Shown: one piece after another, positions 59,814 to 64,000 of the stretch
Layout: each line of letters begins with the position of its first letter
Position numbering within the stretch: position 1 is the first letter of the stretch
Assembly (NCBI RefSeq): GCF_007641255.1
Contig: NZ_CP036259.1
Location: 1,054,001-1,118,000, forward strand
Direction: 5' to 3'
Length of the DNA: 64,000 bases
Source: Sporomusa termitida
Lineage (GTDB): Bacteria > Bacillota > Negativicutes > Sporomusales > Sporomusaceae
The notes under the pieces: generated by a model
The model's database searches: none
Told to the model about the DNA's origin: nothing
The model's input: only the letters and a program-made list of their open reading frames with translations
Translations under genes and position numbers: made by a program

Positions 59814-59935
59814 GGGGTTACCTCCTCTTATGATTTTTGGCTGCTATATCAGTATTTGATGTTTTAACAAAAATATCCTTTTATTTCTAAGGATTTAATA
59901 CAAACTGCAATAACGATTAAAATATACACGACTAC

Positions 59936-59964
59936 TTGCATTTTTAATTTACCTAGTATATAAT
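59936..59964 (+). promoter_or_regulatory. Promoter of the tRNA cluster
   Basis: TTGCAT (-35, 59936-59941), 17-bp spacer, TATAAT (-10, 59959-59964), 17 bp before tRNA-Asn. Confidence 0.65.
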
Positions 59965-59981
59965 TCATTATGTTGTAAGAT

Positions 59982-60057
59982 TCCTCGATAGCTCAGTTGG
60001 TAGAGCAATCGGCTGTTAACCGATCGGTCGTAGGTTCGAGTCCTACTCGAGGAGCCA
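59982..60057 (+). tRNA. tRNA-Asn (GTT)
   Basis: Acceptor TCCTCGA/TCGAGGA, anticodon stem ATCGG/CCGAT with loop CTGTTAA, T-arm TTCGAGT, encoded CCA. Confidence 0.95.
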
Positions 60058-60060
60058 GCT

Positions 60061-60135
60061 GGCCCGTTGGTCAAGCGGTTAAGACACCGCCCTTTCACGG
60101 CGGTATCAAGGGTTCGATTCCCTTACGGGTCACCA
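60061..60135 (+). tRNA. tRNA-Glu (TTC)
   Basis: Acceptor GGCCCGT/ACGGGTC, anticodon stem CCGCC/GGCGG with loop CTTTCAC, T-arm TTCGATT, encoded CCA. Three bases after tRNA-Asn. Confidence 0.95.
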
Positions 60136-60148
60136 TAAGCAGCGAACC

Positions 60149-60183
60149 AGGTTCTCACGAGTCGACAGACGAAATGAGAACCT
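60149..60183. repeat. Palindromic spacer element between tRNA-Glu and tRNA-Val
   Basis: AGGTTCTCA (60149-60157) and TGAGAACCT (60175-60183) around a GAGTCGACAGACGAAA loop, followed by AGCGGTAGCGAAGAACC. It looks like an interspersed palindrome in a tRNA spacer; only one copy is visible in this window. Confidence 0.4.
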
Positions 60184-60244
60184 GTGTGAGTCGCTTAGTT
60201 CTGAGCGGTAGCGAAGAACCTCCTTTCCCAAAAATCCAAAACAC

Positions 60245-60320
<76 letters not shown>

Positions 60321-60365
60321 TGCAAAAGAAGCTTTCAGTCTAACTGAAAGCTTCTTTTGCATTTG
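60321..60365 (+). terminator. Terminator of the tRNA cluster
   Basis: TGCAAAAGAAGCTTTCAGT and ACTGAAAGCTTCTTTTGCA, loop CTA, directly after the CCA of tRNA-Val. Confidence 0.8.
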
Positions 60366-60452
60366 TTTGTGAAAAATTTGGCAATCTTAGCATTCTTTGC
60401 AGGAAAAGTCTGAATTTTGGCGAATTGTGTCAGAAAAAGGTGGTGACCAATC

Positions 60453-62093
60453 TTGCTTTCCGGAAGTAAGAATAAAATGGTGTCAAAAATGGTTGGCACC
60501 ATTCTGATAACAATCATTGGCGGCTTGATTGTTAATTATTTTCATTATCAATATCGGATTGTAATGGTTGGAGAGCGGGACCGTCTGGCTGTAGCGGCCA
60601 ATTACCTTGATATGTATTTTGATACCAGGCTGGCAGGAATCAAGATGTTAGCTGCCGGCCCAGGTGTTAAGAGCCTTGAGCCTGAGCTGGCCCGAAGCGA
60701 TTTATTGGCAGCAATGGATGTGCTCGGGGTGGCTAATGTTGCCGTATATGACCGGAATAGTCGCTTAGTTGCCGGCCTGGGGCAGACTTCAGGCGCCGGT
60801 GAATTACTGCCTGAGCAAGAGAATAATAAATATTTTCAGACTGTTCTGTCAGGAGAGGCTGTAGTTTCGGACCGAATGGTTTACGGAAGTCTGGAGCATG
60901 CTTATATTAGCATATTAGTTCCCGTCACCGATGGCAGTGACCATGTAACCGGCGTTCTAGCAGCACATGTACCTGTTCAGGAAATAAGTAAGTCGGTTGT
61001 GCAGGCACAGATGCCGGAGAACCAATATATAGTTGTTATCGATAGCAATGCTCAGGTGATCCACCACCCCCGGCTGGTGGACCTGTATCCTGAGAGCGCC
61101 TCATATAAACAACAGTTTACCCGTATGCTGAACAATACATCAGGTATAATGGAATTTAATTCGTTTTTGGATGGGCTGGACAAAGTATTCATATATACGA
61201 ACTTGAGTAGTGCAAACTGGCGAATGATTATGGTTATGCCGCTTAATGCTCTGCATGCCCGAGTTCTGAGCAAATCGCGGGAAGACGCCGCTAGTTTCTT
61301 TTTTCTAGCTATTTGCTTGGGACTTTTATACGGGGTCTGGTGTCAGGCCAAGCGGCACGAGCGGGAGCAGGAACAACTGCGAATGGAGCGGCTGGTCTGC
61401 GTTAATCAGTTAGCTGCCGGTATTGCCCATGAAATCAGAAATCCACTTACGGCAATAAAAGGCTTTATTCAGCTGATGGCCCGGCGCAATGACCGGCCGC
61501 CGCGGGCAGAGCACCTGGATATTATCGTTGATGAAATTGGCCGGATAGATAGTTTGATTAGTGAGTTTCAAATGCTGGCGCGGCCACCGAAAGAACCGTT
61601 ATTCGAAAAAGTGAATATTTGCAAGCTGCTGCAGGATGTTACCCTGCTGATGGAGGGGCAGCTGCATAGTAAAAATGCTGCTGTCACGGTAATACTGCCC
61701 GTCTTAGGCTGTACTACCGTCGGCGACATCTGCCAGCTTAAACAGGTATTTATTAATTTGTTAAAAAATGCTGTAGAAGCAGTGCCTTATGAGGGGCAGG
61801 TTATTGTGGCTATTAGCCGGCAGCAGGGGATGGTGGCGATAACAATAGAAGATAACGGCAATGGCATCCCCCGTGAAATTGTTGAAAAGCTGGGAACTCC
61901 TTTCTTTACGACCAAGGAATGCGGCACCGGGCTGGGTTTATCAGTATGTTACAGCATTGTGCAGAATCATGGCGGCAGAATTATCGTTGACAGCCAGGTG
62001 GGAAAAGGCACTGTTTTTACTGTACTATTGCCAGTGACAGGGGATGAGAGTGTGCTGCTGACTGTAGATGAGCAATGCCGTTTTGGTGTATAA
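60453..62093 (+). CDS. Membrane sensor histidine kinase (dCACHE-type sensor, KinB-like)
   Basis: 546 residues. Helix 1 about 13-30, extracytoplasmic double-Cache-like sensor about 35-270 (VAVYDRNSRLVAG, EHAYISILVPVTDGSDHVTGVLAAHV), helix 2 about 280-297. HisKA has the phospho-His in GIAHEIRNPLTAIKGFIQLM; the ATPase domain has INLLKNAVEAV (N), DNGNGIP (G1), GTGLGLSV (G2). No response regulator is adjacent, as is usual for kinases feeding the Spo0 phosphorelay in spore formers (inference). TTG 60453 with AAGGTGGTGA is the start; ATG 60477 is the alternative. Confidence 0.85.
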   Translation: MLSGSKNKMVSKMVGTILITIIGGLIVNYFHYQYRIVMVGERDRLAVAANYLDMYFDTRLAGIKMLAAGPGVKSLEPELARSDLLAAMDVLGVANVAVYDRNSRLVAGLGQTSGAGELLPEQENNKYFQTVLSGEAVVSDRMVYGSLEHAYISILVPVTDGSDHVTGVLAAHVPVQEISKSVVQAQMPENQYIVVIDSNAQVIHHPRLVDLYPESASYKQQFTRMLNNTSGIMEFNSFLDGLDKVFIYTNLSSANWRMIMVMPLNALHARVLSKSREDAASFFFLAICLGLLYGVWCQAKRHEREQEQLRMERLVCVNQLAAGIAHEIRNPLTAIKGFIQLMARRNDRPPRAEHLDIIVDEIGRIDSLISEFQMLARPPKEPLFEKVNICKLLQDVTLLMEGQLHSKNAAVTVILPVLGCTTVGDICQLKQVFINLLKNAVEAVPYEGQVIVAISRQQGMVAITIEDNGNGIPREIVEKLGTPFFTTKECGTGLGLSVCYSIVQNHGGRIIVDSQVGKGTVFTVLLPVTGDESVLLTVDEQCRFGV

Positions 62094-62619
62094 GATGTCA
62101 CCGTCTTTGCATAAACCTCGCACTTTTTTATACTTGATATAGAAATATGGTCTAAAAGGCATACGTGGTCAGAAAATCTTATGGAGATATTCACCTAACA
62201 ATAATCGCTGAGATTCCAGAGATTAGTCAGGAAAAAGATGGCCGGGACATTATTATACAAATGCTGGCCGATGTATCAGATGAACTCTTACATGATTTTC
62301 AGCCGCTCAAATAAAATAACAAGGCCACGTTGATAAACGCAGCCTCTAAATATACCTGATACGAGAGTAATATACTCGTCACGCTGGAGAAAGATACGTA
62401 AGGTCCTTAGTTCTGCCCAATACCTGTGCATTTGTAATGTTTCGCCTTGGTTGTCCTTGCGTCCGTGCCTAAGTACCAGTTCCTGTATAATCAGCGTATT
62501 TCTGCTATTTTTACACAATCAAGAGCGTGCAAGAATCAGACTTGTGCTCTACCATAAGAAAAGACCAGACAAATCATAAGATTCATCCAGTCTTCAACCC
62601 TTGAATTCTCTGGCTCGTA
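62094..62619. other. Gene-poor stretch
   Basis: No well-supported gene. A 48-codon frame from GTG 62165 (VRKSYGDIHLTIIAEIPEIS...) has a protein-like composition but no ribosome binding site or family. It could be the end of a decayed gene. A minus-strand 76-codon ORF at 62288-62518 is equally unsupported. Confidence 0.4.
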
Positions 62620-62694
62620 TGGTGCGCCCGGCAGGAATCGAACCTGCGCTCCCGGTTCCGGAGACCGGTGCTCTATCCCCTGAGCTACGGGCGC
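62620..62694 (-). tRNA. tRNA-Arg (CCG)
   Basis: On the minus strand: acceptor GCGCCCG/CGGGCGC, anticodon stem CCGGT/ACCGG with loop CTCCGGA, T-arm TTCGATT, encoded CCA. Confidence 0.95.
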
Positions 62695-62795
62695 ATTATG
62701 TTGTCTTAGCCACGAATAAGATTATAACACACCCAATCAATCATGTCCAATAAAATCAACATTTTTTTTAAGGTTTTCCCCCGACCGGGAAAACC

Positions 62796-63185
62796 TTATT
62801 TTACGTCGGTTGGTGTCTGGCAATAAGGACACAGGCGCCATTCACGGTTAAGCTCCTTGCCACATGCAGTACAGGCAGGTTTCAGAGAAAAACTGCAATA
62901 GGGACACGCCTTAAAATCTTCTTTCACCAGGCCCCCGCACATGGGACATTTAATGGTTTCTTCCACCGGCACGGCCTCAATATCGATAATATCATCGTGG
63001 CGGCGCGGTTGCACAGGCTGTTTTCGCCCCAGCAGCAGATATAATGGCAAAAACACAACCAGCGCCGCCAGTGTTCCCACCGACCACAATAACGCTGTTC
63101 CGGTCTCATGGCCCCGCCCTTTGGCATCATTATATACCCAATACGCGGCCAGCGCAGCAATCAATAGTCCAAAAGTCGTCATCAT
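62796..63185 (-). CDS. Small membrane protein with double zinc ribbon
   Basis: About 129 residues. Two membrane helices (about 5-20 and 32-52) precede a cytoplasmic tail with four CxxC knuckles: CPMC, CPYC, CTAC, CPYC (residues about 78-125), the double zinc-ribbon pattern. The start is ATG 63185 behind GGGGAGG; the frame is open 29 codons further upstream without a ribosome binding site. A hairpin AAGGTTTTCCC/GGGAAAACCTT overlaps the stop. Function unknown. Confidence 0.7.
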   Translation of the reverse strand: MMTTFGLLIAALAAYWVYNDAKGRGHETGTALLWSVGTLAALVVFLPLYLLLGRKQPVQPRRHDDIIDIEAVPVEETIKCPMCGGLVKEDFKACPYCSFSLKPACTACGKELNREWRLCPYCQTPTDVK

Positions 63186-63423
63186 CAGCAATCGCCTCCC
63201 CTGCAGCATAATTATACCATGCCTTATCCCAACAGGCAAAAGACATCCGTACCTGCAGCTAACCGACCTCAATGCCGCCGTCCTGCCCTGACCGGCAACG
63301 CTTTGTTCATCAGTATTATAGCCTGTCCTGTATTAAAATGGCAACTATTTTTTAAATCCCGCCAAAAACAATCACAATTGCGCCAGATACCCGCATACGG
63401 CTGAAAATAAACTCCTATCCGGC

Positions 63424-63452
63424 TTGATATTTCTCCCTTATAAGCCTATTAT
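63424..63452 (+). promoter_or_regulatory. Promoter of the MFS transporter gene
   Basis: TTGATA (63424-63429), 17-bp spacer, TATTAT (63447-63452), with AAAGGAGAAG as ribosome binding site before ATG 63491. The rest of 63186-63423 shows nothing I can name. Confidence 0.55.
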
Positions 63453-63490
63453 TAGTAAATAACGTTTTTTAATACAAAGGAGAAGTATAT

Positions 63491-64000
63491 ATGCAGCAAG
63501 ACCAGCAGAAAGAACGACTTTTGACAAAACCATTGCTTCTTTTAACATTTGGGCATTTAATTACCGATTTCGGTCAGGGCGCATTACCTGTACTGCTGCC
63601 ATTTCTAAAAACAGCCTTTACCCTAAGCTATACGCAGGTCGGCATCATTGTTCTTGTCCAGAATCTAACCTCTTCCGTAATTCAGCCAATATTTGGCTAC
63701 CTTACCGATCGCGTTTCCCTACCGTGGTTAATCCCTGCCAGTGTGCTGCTCGCAGGCATCGGCTTAGCGATCATCGGCCTCATGCCTTCGTATTATACCT
63801 TACTGATAGCTGTAATTATTGGTGGTTTGGGAATTGCCTGTTTTCACCCGCAAGCCTCAAAATCTACCCACCTTATCAGCAGCGCAGCCACCAAGGGCCG
63901 CAGCATGGGTCTATTTTCCGTAGGCGGCAATCTAGGGCTGGCACTTGGTTCAATCGCGATGTCAGTAGCGCTTAATGCGCCGGGCGTATTAACAAACACC
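63491..64000 (+). CDS. MFS transporter, fosmidomycin-resistance (Fsr)-like (3' truncated by window edge)
   Basis: 170 residues are visible and the frame runs off the window end. LTFGHLITDFGQGALPVLLPFL (TM1), YTQVGIIVLVQNLTSSVIQPIFGYLTDR (TM2 plus the MFS loop 2-3 motif with GYLTDR), LIIGGLG-type TM4 region and GIACFHPQASK follow the Fsr subgroup pattern (GxxxAxFHPxA). It exports a small molecule by proton antiport in known relatives. Confidence 0.82.
   Translation, partial: MQQDQQKERLLTKPLLLLTFGHLITDFGQGALPVLLPFLKTAFTLSYTQVGIIVLVQNLTSSVIQPIFGYLTDRVSLPWLIPASVLLAGIGLAIIGLMPSYYTLLIAVIIGGLGIACFHPQASKSTHLISSAATKGRSMGLFSVGGNLGLALGSIAMSVALNAPGVLTNT

Noticed and set aside
62288-62518. 76-codon minus-strand ORF before tRNA-Arg
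   Set aside because: No ribosome binding site, no recognisable domain, unusual composition.

Overview
The window reads as chromosome of an anaerobic, diderm, spore-forming Firmicute of the Negativicutes, most likely Sporomusaceae (Sporomusa/Acetonema/Anaerosporomusa type). This is inferred from the gene mix, not from a marker gene. It holds corrinoid/tetrahydrofolate methyl transfer as in acetogens, a Desulfovibrio-like molybdenum aldehyde oxidoreductase cluster, nickel import, two sigma-54 activators, Firmicute riboswitches and an isolated KinB-like sensor kinase. Most genes are densely packed on the + strand. There is no rRNA, CRISPR array, prophage or intact insertion sequence.

Layout. 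0-1.5 kb: end of a methyltransferase and a secreted repeat protein. 1.6-7.7 kb: nikABCDE nickel ABC importer behind an attenuator-like leader, then a GNAT acetyltransferase. 7.7-8.2 kb: an unidentified structured leader with terminator and a 165-bp MITE-like inverted repeat. 8.2-25.8 kb: an AcoR-type sigma-54 activator, a -24/-12 promoter, and a long run of genes for a MOP-type aldehyde oxidoreductase. Its accessory set is a MoeA-like protein, FAD/Fe-S dicluster protein, small redox and zinc-ribbon proteins, methyltransferase, MocA-like nucleotidyltransferase-HD fusion, cysteine-desulfurase-like enzyme, radical SAM enzyme, CoA ligase and histidine phosphatase. The set matches by family the neighbourhood known from Desulfovibrio vulgaris (DVU1551-1559). 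25.8-30 kb: SAM-I riboswitch with a free-standing ACT-domain protein, acyl-CoA ligase, GNAT, ubiX-like gene and an IS3-family scrap.

30.6-42.8 kb is the most unusual part. A second sigma-54 activator is followed by three transcription units. Each has a near-consensus -24/-12 promoter, and about 90 bp upstream of each lie 11-bp direct repeats of the form NTTTGAGAAYA. The units encode a GltS-type permease, a divergent two-subunit aconitase X, an ornithine-cyclodeaminase-family enzyme, a non-pyrrolysine MttB-family methyltransferase with its corrinoid protein and methyl-THF methyltransferase, and an exported double nitrilase-fold protein. I read this as one regulon for import, demethylation and dehydration/reduction of a methylated amine, possibly a hydroxyproline betaine. 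It would feed methyl groups to the Wood-Ljungdahl pathway.

43-51.6 kb: YhcH-family protein, a tandem guanine-PRPP riboswitch before an NCS2 purine permease, and purECFMNH. 51.6-64 kb: mixed housekeeping genes (SIMPL protein, HD hydrolase, MocR regulator with azlCD, diguanylate cyclase, YmaF, spermidine synthase, M29 aminopeptidase), tRNA-Asn, tRNA-Glu and tRNA-Val, a sensor kinase, tRNA-Arg, a zinc-ribbon membrane protein and the start of an MFS transporter.
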